Positions 1 through 5,830 of a stretch of 9,341 nucleotides of DNA are shown piece after piece. This stretch comes from Bacillota bacterium (GTDB lineage: Bacteria; Bacillota; Clostridia; Lachnospirales; Cellulosilyticaceae). The translations under genes and the position numbers were made by a program. Below the pieces are notes generated by a model. That model saw nothing but the letters and a program-made list of their open reading frames with translations, did no database searches and had not been told where the DNA came from. The stretch is from contig JAEWMQ010000117.1 in NCBI GenBank assembly GCA_023393125.1, forward strand, positions 1 through 9,341, in the 5' to 3' direction. Every line of letters begins with the position of its first letter. Position 1 is the stretch's first letter.

Positions 1-327
1 GGTTGTTTGCCTGCTATAGCTTCTATAACCACTAACAGCTACTAGACGAATGCCCTCAGCTTGAGCTGCTGCAAACATTTTTTCTAAGGCTGCAGCTGCA
101 GTAGCTTCCATATAATTTTTTTCAATATTACCAGGTGTTTGAAATGTCACTTTAGGAATAACTAGATTACTAGGCTTATAATTAGCTGATAAGGGATGTT
201 CCTTATTAATCAGTAAATGATAAGGATTGTCTAAAGGACACTTTTCAAACTGGGTGACAGTAGCCCCTTGTATGTTAATTGATCCAATTAATAAAATAAA
301 ACTAAGGATATAGGCTAATTTTTTCAT
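1..327 (-). CDS. Secreted M15B D,D-/L,D-carboxypeptidase (VanY/LdcB-type), N-terminal part
   Basis: The first 109 codons of a minus-strand gene that continues past the left edge. The translation starts MKKLAYILSFILLIGS, a short charged head plus hydrophobic core typical of a signal peptide (about residues 1-22), so the product should act on peptidoglycan outside the membrane. Residues 38-60 (LLINKEHPLSANYKPSNLV) and 76-107, ending in SGYRSYSRQ, match the N-terminal half of the VanY/LdcB family (Peptidase_M15B), zinc enzymes that trim the terminal D-Ala of cell-wall stem peptides. The zinc ligands (SxHxxGxAxD and the later His) lie outside the window, so activity and exact specificity cannot be judged. 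A GAAAGGAGACC ribosome binding site at about 335-345 precedes the ATG at 325-327. The gene is divergent from the next plus-strand gene. Confidence 0.88.
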   Translation of the reverse strand, partial: MKKLAYILSFILLIGSINIQGATVTQFEKCPLDNPYHLLINKEHPLSANYKPSNLVIPKVTFQTPGNIEKNYMEATAAAALEKMFAAAQAEGIRLVAVSGYRSYSRQTT

Positions 328-368
328 ATGTATGGTCTCCTTTCTTAGTCGTCATGCCTCATTTATAT

Positions 369-374
369 ATTATA
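369..374 (-). promoter_or_regulatory. Putative leftward -10 box for the carboxypeptidase gene
   Basis: Read on the minus strand, TATAAT occurs about 40 bp before the carboxypeptidase start codon, a fitting distance for a promoter with a short leader. There is no good -35 at 16-18 bp (TTAGAT or TAGATT is the best available). The same stretch, TCGTATAATAT preceded by TATTTT, recurs at 9046-9064 with one mismatch in 19 bp, which suggests a conserved element rather than chance. Confidence 0.4.
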
Positions 375-378
375 CGAC

Positions 379-444
379 AAAATAGTATATAAATCTAAGT
401 TTATATAATAATAAAAATATATTGTTAGATTTATATACTATTTT
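379..444. repeat. Perfect 20-bp inverted repeat between divergent genes
   Basis: Arm 379-398 is exactly complementary to arm 425-444 (rightward arm TTAGATTTATATACTATTTT), with a 26-bp AT-rich spacer. The left arm lies just upstream of the leftward -10 box of the carboxypeptidase gene, so the pair could be two inverted operator half-sites or an RNA/DNA hairpin. There is no T-tract or GC-rich stem, so it does not look like an intrinsic terminator. Confidence 0.7.
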
Positions 445-474
445 TCTACTAAAGGATGAAAAGAGTAGAATATT

Positions 475-502
475 TTGATAAAATAATAGTGTAAGTTATT
501 TT
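475..502 (+). promoter_or_regulatory. Candidate promoter for the nucleotidyltransferase-like gene
   Basis: TTGATA (475-480), a 16-bp spacer and TATTTT (497-502) make a moderate sigma-A type promoter about 75 bp before the start codon. The implied leader contains an 8-bp inverted repeat, CTAGAAAG (507-514) with CTTTCTAG (529-536), whose loop is purine-rich; I see no known riboswitch in it. Confidence 0.4.
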
Positions 503-578
503 ATGACTAGAAAGAGGAGAAAGAATTACTTTCTAGAATAAAACAGATGAAGAGCGTATAAGAATGGGGGAGGCAAAT

Positions 579-938
579 ATGCAGTATTTAGATTTGCCAT
601 TAAAATATGAAGGTAGGGTCAGGTTGTGCTTTGAGGTTATTACTAAACTAATACCTGGTAGTGACATTTATTTATTTGGAAACTATGCCAAAGGCTATGT
701 AGAAACAGGAAATATGATTAACCTTTTAGTACTTATTGGTATAGAGCATTCTGTTAGAGAGATTCATAGGCTTCGATGGGAAGTAGAGGATATGATTTAT
801 CGGATTAATGATGAGGTTTTCCAAATAGAGCTCATTATTTTACCAGAGCCCCTATATAAAAAATATGCACTTACTTCTTCTAAGCTTAAACAAATTGAAA
901 CGGAAAAAAGAGATTTAAAGCATATAAATTGGCGTTGA
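579..938 (+). CDS. Degenerate nucleotidyltransferase-fold protein (MNT-like), likely catalytically dead
   Basis: A 119-residue protein. I start it at the ATG at 579 because GGGGAGG (567-573) sits 5 nt before it; an in-frame ATG at 564 overlaps that ribosome binding site. Residues 29-53 (DIYLFGNYAKG...NMINLLVLI) follow the minimal nucleotidyltransferase pattern GSxAxG...SDIDLLV, with the right spacing and a second strand at 82-87 (QIELII). The usual Ser after the first Gly is Asn35 and the two metal-binding aspartates of SDIDL are replaced by Met46 and Asn48, so nucleotidyl transfer is unlikely. Such proteins are often antitoxins or substrate-binding partners, but no HEPN toxin gene is adjacent. 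The stop codon overlaps the -35 box of the next gene's promoter. The fold is inferred from motif spacing; the biological role is unknown. Confidence 0.75.
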   Translation: MQYLDLPLKYEGRVRLCFEVITKLIPGSDIYLFGNYAKGYVETGNMINLLVLIGIEHSVREIHRLRWEVEDMIYRINDEVFQIELIILPEPLYKKYALTSSKLKQIETEKRDLKHINWR

Positions 939-963
939 CAAATGGGCATATGCACAATATAAT
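935..963 (+). promoter_or_regulatory. Perfect consensus sigma-A promoter of the DUF134 gene
   Basis: TTGACA (935-940), exactly 17 bp, then TATAAT (958-963): both hexamers match the consensus fully. The predicted start point is near 970, giving a leader of about 50 nt before the DUF134 start codon. The -35 overlaps the stop codon of the preceding gene. A promoter this strong normally needs repression, consistent with the inverted repeat built around it. Confidence 0.88.
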
Positions 964-986
964 TTAAGTGTGCATATGCCCATTTG
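939..986. promoter_or_regulatory. Operator-like 17-bp inverted repeat around the DUF134 promoter
   Basis: Arms 939-955 (CAAATGGGCATATGCAC) and 970-986 are perfect reverse complements separated by 14 bp. The left arm fills the promoter spacer, the gap holds the -10 box, and the right arm begins at the predicted start point. Each arm also contains the 8-bp palindrome GCATATGC (946-953 and 972-979, centres 26 bp apart), so the site may be two dimer-binding sites. I infer autoregulation by the DUF134 HTH protein encoded immediately downstream; the repeat is too far from any T-tract to be a terminator. Confidence 0.8.
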
Positions 987-1017
987 AATTGGGAAAAATA
1001 ATGAAAGAAGTGATGCT

Positions 1018-1365
1018 ATGCCGAGGATAGCTAAATGTAGACATGTATGTGCAGAACCTAAGTATAGACTTTTTAAGTCAGATGCATTATTAAGCGAAGA
1101 AATCACTTTATGTGTAGAAGAGTTAGAGAGCATAAGGCTTACAGATTTTGAAGATTTAGATCAAGATGTAGCGGCAAAGCGCATGTCTATTTCAAGAGGT
1201 ACATTTCAGCGTATTCTTTATAGTGCAAGGCATAAGGTGGCAGAAGCATTAGTGACAGGTAAATCTATTTTAATTGATGGTGGTAACTATGAAGTTTCTA
1301 CCCGATCGTGTCAAGCAAATAAAAGATGTAAGTATTGCTGCTTTTCTGAAGAAATGCAAGACTGA
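1018..1365 (+). CDS. DUF134/UPF0251 family DNA-binding protein
   Basis: A 115-residue protein with the family layout: N-terminal MPRIAKCRHV, the CVEELESIRLTDFEDLDQDVAAKRMSISRGTFQRIL stretch (32-67) and K-A-LVTGKSILIDGGNY (74-91). Residues about 41-78 form a helix-turn-helix of the sigma-70 region 4 type, so it should bind DNA. The C-terminal tail has C98, C104, C107 and C108, and the N-terminus C7 and C11, which could hold a metal or Fe-S cluster. DUF134 genes are commonly found with Mrp/NBP35 ATPases and NifB/NifX-domain proteins in anaerobes; here the ATPase follows and a NifX-like gene lies 6 kb away. The inferred role is a (possibly metal-responsive) regulator of this set, including its own operator-bearing promoter. 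The ribosome binding site (AGAAGTGA, about 1005-1012) is modest. Confidence 0.9.
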   Translation: MPRIAKCRHVCAEPKYRLFKSDALLSEEITLCVEELESIRLTDFEDLDQDVAAKRMSISRGTFQRILYSARHKVAEALVTGKSILIDGGNYEVSTRSCQANKRCKYCCFSEEMQD

Positions 1366-1369
1366 GTAG

Positions 1370-1580
1370 CAATTAATAATGAAGAATTAAAGAGAAGATA
1401 TAAAGAATTAAAGATGAAGAATGATACAAAGTGAAAAATAAATAATAAAGAATAAATAATGAGAAATAGATAGTAAAAATAGATAATGAGAAGTAGATAA
1501 TGAGTAATGAAGAATGGATAATGGAAAATGAGCAGTGTTTTAATTAACGATTATTCATTATTAATTCTTCATTCTTCATT
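1370..1580. repeat. Degenerate purine-rich repeats with inverted copies
   Basis: The gap between the DUF134 and ATPase genes is filled with loosely repeated units such as GATAATGAG (1482-1490, 1496-1504) and AATGAAGAAT (1506-1515), almost free of pyrimidine runs on the plus strand. Near the end the strand bias flips: ATTCTTCATT at 1564-1573 and 1571-1580 is the reverse complement of the 1506-1515 unit, so the end can fold back as a hairpin. No coding frame or terminator is apparent. It looks like low-complexity intergenic repeat expansion; whether it separates the two genes transcriptionally is unknown. Confidence 0.65.
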
Positions 1581-1615
1581 GCCTTTCAAGTTTCTACTTA
1601 TAAGGAGATGTTAAT

Positions 1616-2461
1616 ATGAGTGAAGAATGTACAAGTAGTAGTTGTGGCGGTTGTAGTAGTAAGAGTTGCTCTTCTAGAAAATCAGAGCCAAAGAGTTTAG
1701 TAGAAAAGCCACATTCATTAAGTAAGATTAAAAAAGTAATTGGTATTGTAAGTGGTAAGGGTGGAGTAGGAAAATCTAGTGTGACAGCTAGATTAGCTGT
1801 ATCTATGAATCGTAAAGGCTATCATAGTGCTGTACTGGATGCAGATATTACAGGACCATCTATTCCTAAACTTTTTGGGATTAATCAAAAAGCTTATGCA
1901 ACGGAAGAGGGACTCTATCCAGTACCTACAAAGAACGGGATTGATATTATGTCTATCAACTTACTATTAGATAAACCAACAGACCCAGTTGTATGGAGAG
2001 GGCCTGTTATAGCAAGTACTGTAAAACAATTTTGGCAAGAAGTCATCTGGCAAGATGTTGATTATATGTTTGTAGATATGCCACCAGGAACAGGTGATGT
2101 ACCGCTTACTGTATTTCAATCTCTTCCACTAGATGGCATCATCATTGTCACCTCACCACAAGACCTTGTATCAATGATTGTAGGTAAGGCTGTGAAGATG
2201 GCACAAATAATGAACGTACCTATTATTGGTGTAGTGGAAAACTATAGCTATTTCAAATGTCCAGATTGTGATAATAAGCATTTTATTTTTGGGGAAAGTA
2301 AGATAGAGCAAGTAGCAGCTGAGCAAGGGATAGAAGTATTAGCGCAATTACCAATAGATCCTGAATTTGCAACGCTTTGTGACAAAGGGCAAGTAGAGGA
2401 AGTAAAAGAAGATTTAGTAAGTAGTGTAGCTGAACGTATTGTGACATTTTGTAATAAGTAA
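1616..2461 (+). CDS. Mrp/NBP35-family P-loop ATPase, iron-sulfur cluster carrier
   Basis: A 281-residue cytoplasmic ATPase that, by family, binds and transfers Fe-S clusters to apoproteins. It has the deviant Walker A SGKGGVGKSS (46-55), the switch region VLDADITGPSIPKLFG (73-88), FVDMPPGTGD (152-161) and the subunit-interface CxxC in CPDC (215-218) following VENYSYFK. An extra N-terminal segment with C5, C10, C13 and C18 resembles the cysteine-rich tail of NBP35-type members, which binds a second cluster. An AAGGAG site precedes the ATG. It follows the DUF134 gene by 250 bp and probably shares its regulated promoter, since I see no good promoter in the gap. The stop codon lies inside a long AT hairpin and a bidirectional terminator follows. 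Family assignment is firm; the client proteins are unknown. Confidence 0.95.
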   Translation: MSEECTSSSCGGCSSKSCSSRKSEPKSLVEKPHSLSKIKKVIGIVSGKGGVGKSSVTARLAVSMNRKGYHSAVLDADITGPSIPKLFGINQKAYATEEGLYPVPTKNGIDIMSINLLLDKPTDPVVWRGPVIASTVKQFWQEVIWQDVDYMFVDMPPGTGDVPLTVFQSLPLDGIIIVTSPQDLVSMIVGKAVKMAQIMNVPIIGVVENYSYFKCPDCDNKHFIFGESKIEQVAAEQGIEVLAQLPIDPEFATLCDKGQVEEVKEDLVSSVAERIVTFCNK

Positions 2462-2487
2462 TAAGTACAACTTATTACTTATTACAA
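2449..2487 (+). repeat. 18-bp AT-rich hairpin spanning the ATPase stop codon
   Basis: Arms 2449-2466 and 2470-2487 are perfect reverse complements with a 3-nt loop. The left arm includes the last codons and stop of the ATPase gene. The stem is nearly all A-T and lacks a following T-tract, so it is probably a transcript 3'-end stabiliser or processing site rather than the terminator. Confidence 0.7.
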
Positions 2488-2529
2488 GTTCTGTGATTAA
2501 TCTAGCAATTTGATAAACAGGAAAAAGAT

Positions 2530-2566
2530 AAAAATCGCCTATGCTAATTGAAGATAGGCGATTTTT
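2530..2566. terminator. Bidirectional intrinsic terminator
   Basis: AAAAATCGCCTAT (2530-2542) pairs with ATAGGCGATTTTT (2554-2566) across an 11-nt loop. The GC core CGCC/GGCG is flanked by an A-run on one side and a T-run on the other, so it can end transcripts of the ATPase gene (plus) and of the convergent HTH gene (minus). Confidence 0.9.
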
Positions 2567-2590
2567 AATGCAAACTAATAGGGTTTAATA

Positions 2591-4078
2591 TTAAGTAGAT
2601 ATATTTCTAAGAATATCGGCTACAGTTTCTTTTGATTTAAAGTCTGGAGAAAGAGATGTATAGTAATGTGCGAACAAATCAACAAAAGAATTGATAAACC
2701 CATATTCTTTACTTATTTTATAAGTAACTGCTTCAGTATTATCAAAAAACATAATGAATTCATTTCGTTTACACCAACAGTTGATATGAATATTATTAGG
2801 AAGAATAGGTTCTGTAAGAAGTACAATATTCATATTTTCTTTAGGAAGCCAGTAATCAGCTATTTCTCTTAAATGCCTCCGGAAATGTTCTTGGGTAAGT
2901 CTTAAACGAGGAAAAAAGAGAGTGTCTTTATTAGAGTAATAAATGTATTCTTGGGTAGAAAGCTTTATGAGCTCATCTAAGTGATAAAAGTGAATATTGG
3001 TACTTTCATTAAGTGTGCGAGCAAAGCTTTTCTTAAGTTTTTTAAAACGTTTAAAGTGATTTTTTATTTCGTTAGAGTTACTTGATGAATGACAAAGGAT
3101 ATCATAATATAACTCTTCGCTCATCAAAAGATAGGATGGGCAAGAAGTATAATAATAAGAGCTATTATATTTTCCTCCTATTTGAGGGTATAAGGAAGAA
3201 TTAGTCTCAGATAAATTCTCCAGAATATCATTATTTTCAAATACCACAAAAAGTGGAGAAGCCGACTCTTTAATTCTATTAGCCCAATTAGTATAAACGT
3301 TAATAGTAATAGGATCTATATAAACAGCTCCATACTCATAAGAATAAGGAGCAATAGACTGGTCTAATGAAAAAAATAGTCTTCTTTTCTCTAAAATATG
3401 AAATGAAAATTGATGATAGCCACCTATAGGTTCAGTAAATTTGTAGATGGTACAATTCTTGTGAAAGATAAGTGATGAAAAGTAAATGAAAAATTTGGAA
3501 TCATTATAAGAGCTATAAAAAAGCTCTAACTCAAATCCACGGTTTAAGAGTGTAACCACCTTTTTTAGCCAAGACTGAAGGAACTTGGTATTATTCATTA
3601 ATAGCTCTAACTCACCACAAAAGACAAAAGTAAGTTTACTAGGCTGTTGTTCTAAAAGAGCATGATTCAAAAAGTCTAAGATGCCTTGCCTTTTATTATT
3701 CCTGCCTTGATAGATAGGAACTGTGGTGGTATAAGTAGAGTGAGGAATAGTATTTGTTGGTTGCAAAGTAGAGGAAAGGTCACTACTTAGAATAAAGTTT
3801 TTGATGCAGTATTTTATGGAATTTTCTGTATTCATATTGAATACTTCGTTAGGATAAATAGAACTAAATAAGCGTTCTAAAGTTTTTATATTTAATTCGC
3901 TATTTTTGTAGTAGATAAATTCTACAATGTCATTGAGATAATGGCTATTACCATCTATTGTACGAGAGCCACTTTTCCACTTACTAACTAAGCTTCTATC
4001 AACATGGACATATTTAGCCATTTGTGTAGGGGAAATATCTAGTAAATTTAATAAGTAGCTTAATCCAGAATGCTGCAT
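2591..4078 (-). CDS. HTH transcriptional regulator with large unrecognised C-terminal region
   Basis: A 495-residue protein. Residues 7-41 (SYLLNLLDISPTQMAKYVHVDRSLVSKWKSGSRTI) form an XRE/Cro-like helix-turn-helix with the recognition helix around RSLVSKWKSG. The remaining 450 residues match no family I know: they are rich in Tyr, Phe, Asn and Ser, lack membrane segments, and contain segments such as FVFCGELELLMNN...FLQSWLKKVV that look like an alpha/beta ligand-sensing region. It is divergent from the EAL gene and shares an intergenic region full of GTGACA motifs, so it may control itself and that gene. An in-frame stop codon just upstream fixes the start at or after 4078, but the nearest good Shine-Dalgarno (AAGGAAAGGAG, 4130-4140) is about 50 nt away, so initiation is weak or unusual. 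The codons are as AT-rich as its neighbours'. Confidence 0.8.
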   Translation of the reverse strand: MQHSGLSYLLNLLDISPTQMAKYVHVDRSLVSKWKSGSRTIDGNSHYLNDIVEFIYYKNSELNIKTLERLFSSIYPNEVFNMNTENSIKYCIKNFILSSDLSSTLQPTNTIPHSTYTTTVPIYQGRNNKRQGILDFLNHALLEQQPSKLTFVFCGELELLMNNTKFLQSWLKKVVTLLNRGFELELFYSSYNDSKFFIYFSSLIFHKNCTIYKFTEPIGGYHQFSFHILEKRRLFFSLDQSIAPYSYEYGAVYIDPITINVYTNWANRIKESASPLFVVFENNDILENLSETNSSLYPQIGGKYNSSYYYTSCPSYLLMSEELYYDILCHSSSNSNEIKNHFKRFKKLKKSFARTLNESTNIHFYHLDELIKLSTQEYIYYSNKDTLFFPRLRLTQEHFRRHLREIADYWLPKENMNIVLLTEPILPNNIHINCWCKRNEFIMFFDNTEAVTYKISKEYGFINSFVDLFAHYYTSLSPDFKSKETVADILRNIST

Positions 4079-4088
4079 ATTTCATAAC

Positions 4089-4130
4089 GTCACAAAATGT
4101 CACGGTAAAGGTGTGAAATTTATGTGACAC
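4089..4130. promoter_or_regulatory. Cluster of GTGACA repeats upstream of the HTH gene
   Basis: On the minus strand GTGACATTTTGTGAC (4103 to 4089) carries two GTGAC boxes 10 bp apart. On the plus strand GTGA (4113-4116) and GTGACA (4124-4129) are 11 bp apart. Helical-turn spacing and opposite orientation suggest binding sites for a dimeric regulator. They lie between the Shine-Dalgarno-like tract and the start of the HTH gene, so binding there could also block its transcript. Assignment to the HTH protein is inference. Confidence 0.5.
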
Positions 4131-4202
4131 TCCTTTCCTTGCAAGAATAATTATTTTAAGATAAATATATGTATTTTGATGTTTGGTCAGTTTATAAATT
4201 AA

Positions 4203-4225
4203 CTCAAATTATCAGAAAGTGTCAA
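4203..4225 (-). promoter_or_regulatory. Candidate leftward -35 region for the HTH gene
   Basis: TTGACA reads leftward at 4225 to 4220. A 17-bp spacer (4219-4203) would place the -10 at 4202-4197 (TTAATT), which is poor, so the promoter is only tentative. It lies about 145 bp before the HTH start codon. Confidence 0.35.
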
Positions 4226-4250
4226 CTATGATATTTAAGTTCTAAGCCTA

Positions 4251-4269
4251 TGGTATAGTGACATTTTCA
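4251..4269 (+). promoter_or_regulatory. Candidate extended -10 promoter with GTGACA box for the EAL gene
   Basis: TGGTATAGT (4251-4259) fits an extended -10 (TGnTATAAT-like). GTGACATTTT (4258-4267) overlaps its end and the expected start point, and is identical over 10 bp to the minus-strand box at 4103-4094. No convincing -35 is present. A protein bound here would occlude the promoter. Confidence 0.4.
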
Positions 4270-4335
4270 TTAAAAAGCAATTAAATAGTAATAATAATAA
4301 ATTAAAAGTAATGGGTTTATTTAAGAGGGTAATAA

Positions 4336-5574
4336 ATGGAAAATTTAACGTATACATGTACAAGGCAAGATTTTGTAGAAAAAATAAGTAGTACTATGAA
4401 TGTGGAAAATAAGTATATAGTTTGTTTTGAGATAATGGATTTTCATAGTATTAATGAGCTATATGGTTTTGTAAAAGGTGATATGATATTAAGAGAAATA
4501 ATCGAAGAGATTCATAACTACTTATTAGGTAGAGCGAAAGGTGAGTATGGTATGTATGGTAAAGATGCCGTACTAGTAGCCATAGATAGTTCTGATTTAG
4601 AAGTAGTTAATGGACTTATTAATCAAGTAGCTGGTATGGAATATGGCCAGAAAATTACATTTAGAGTAGCTTATACTAGAATACAAAAACAAGAGGAAAT
4701 GTTTTCGGTTATAGAAAATATTTCTAAGGTTATTAGTAAAGATAGATATATATTTAAAAAGGATCAACATGGCGACTATGATATTAAAGAAGATCTTCAT
4801 AGATATGCAGTGCTGAAAGCTGATTTACTTTCAGATATGGATAAGCACTTTATGATAGTCTATCAACCACAGGTAGATGTAAAAACCAAGGAAATCACCT
4901 CCTGTGAAGTTTTAAGTAGATGGAACCATCCAGTGTTAGGGATGATACTACCTCAAGAATTTTTGGCTATTATTAGAGATTTAAAGCTAGAATATAGGTT
5001 TGATTTAACGGTATTTGATAGGGCATGTTTTGAGGTGAAAAATATCATGAATCATTATATAAAGGAGTTCTCAGTCAATATATCCTTGCGAACTGTTTTA
5101 TATAATGATGTAGCTGATAGAATGCATGAAATTGCTTTGCAACATGGCCTAGATCCTAGAGACATAACTTTAGAGATAACTGAGGAAATGGAAGAGACAG
5201 AGAGCGACCTTATTAGCCGAAATGTACAAAGCCTCATTGAACGAGGATTTAAAATTTCCATAGATGATTTTGGAACAGGTTATTCCTCTTATTATAGACT
5301 ATCATCTATACCATTTTGTGAAGTAAAAATACCTAGAGAATTCTTATTGCTATCATCACATAAGGATAAGAATAAAAATAAAACGATATTAGAAGCTATT
5401 ATTAGCTTATGCAAAAATTTAAATTGTAGGATTGTTATGGAAGGTGTTGAAACACTATCTGATTTGAGACTTATGGAATATTTAGAGGTAGATAGTATAC
5501 AAGGCTATTTTTACTCTAAGCCTGTAGAAAATGAAGATTATAAAAGGTTTATACGTACATATAGAATAACTTAG
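4336..5574 (+). CDS. Degenerate-GGDEF/EAL protein, probable cyclic-di-GMP phosphodiesterase
   Basis: A 412-residue cytoplasmic protein with no membrane segment. Residues about 24-150 form a degenerate GGDEF domain (FEIMDFHSINELYGFVKGD at 31-49; the signature is YGKDAV at 74-79), which cannot make c-di-GMP and may only regulate. Residues about 160-410 form an EAL domain that hydrolyses c-di-GMP. Visible catalytic positions: E191 (EVL), N248 (FSVNIS), E280 (LEITEE), D310-D311 (DDFGTGYSS), K331, E369 (MEGVET) and Q389 (QGYFYSKP). One oddity: the Asp of the usual KID motif is Pro333 (VKIPREFL), which may lower activity. A weak AGAGGG site precedes the ATG. It is divergent from the HTH regulator and upstream of a chemoreceptor, suggesting a motility/surface signalling group. 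Domain calls are firm; activity is uncertain. Confidence 0.9.
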   Translation: MENLTYTCTRQDFVEKISSTMNVENKYIVCFEIMDFHSINELYGFVKGDMILREIIEEIHNYLLGRAKGEYGMYGKDAVLVAIDSSDLEVVNGLINQVAGMEYGQKITFRVAYTRIQKQEEMFSVIENISKVISKDRYIFKKDQHGDYDIKEDLHRYAVLKADLLSDMDKHFMIVYQPQVDVKTKEITSCEVLSRWNHPVLGMILPQEFLAIIRDLKLEYRFDLTVFDRACFEVKNIMNHYIKEFSVNISLRTVLYNDVADRMHEIALQHGLDPRDITLEITEEMEETESDLISRNVQSLIERGFKISIDDFGTGYSSYYRLSSIPFCEVKIPREFLLLSSHKDKNKNKTILEAIISLCKNLNCRIVMEGVETLSDLRLMEYLEVDSIQGYFYSKPVENEDYKRFIRTYRIT

Positions 5575-5583
5575 GGTACCTTA

Positions 5584-5622
5584 CTTCGTTGGTTATAATA
5601 AATAACTAGCGAAGGTTTTTTT
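5584..5622 (+). terminator. Intrinsic terminator of the EAL gene
   Basis: Arm 5584-5596 (CTTCGTTGGTTAT) pairs with 5602-5614 over 13 bp, two of them G-U, with a 5-nt loop, and is followed by seven T (5616-5622). It lies 10 bp after the EAL stop codon, so the chemoreceptor downstream needs its own promoter. Confidence 0.85.
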
Positions 5623-5676
5623 ATGTAAAGAGTACATAGCGTTTATAGAGAAATAGCAAAATCGAAGTTCTTAAAA

Positions 5677-5697
5677 TGTCAATGTGACAAAAAGTGA
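5677..5697 (+). promoter_or_regulatory. GTGACA-type box upstream of the chemoreceptor gene
   Basis: GTGACAAAAAGTGA (5684-5697) has two GTGA boxes 10 bp apart, the same layout as GTGACATTTTGTGA on the minus strand at 4103-4090. TGTCA just before it (5677-5681) makes a short palindrome with TGACA (5685-5689). It is about 135 bp upstream of the chemoreceptor start. The rest of this 5623-5830 gap shows no clear promoter and no recognisable c-di-GMP riboswitch. Confidence 0.45.
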
Positions 5698-5830
5698 AAA
5701 AGTAGATAAATAACAACTTTAAAATAATAATTATGTTATGTTATTGTAAAGAGTTTTTTGTAAAATAAAAAATCCATTTATTGATAGAAAAATTACAAGT
5801 CAATAAAACAAAGCAGTAAAGGAGAATATA

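Noticed and set aside
939..986. Terminator of the nucleotidyltransferase-like gene
   Set aside because: The stem could form in RNA, but its 14-nt loop holds a consensus -10 and no T-tract follows; operator is a better reading.
915..1133. Minus-strand open frame of 72 codons
   Set aside because: It overlaps the DUF134 gene and its promoter on the opposite strand, has no ribosome binding site and its translation matches nothing.
4079..5830. Cyclic-di-GMP riboswitch upstream of the EAL or chemoreceptor gene
   Set aside because: These genes often carry one in Clostridia, but neither leader shows the conserved GGGCAAACC-type core or the paired helices.
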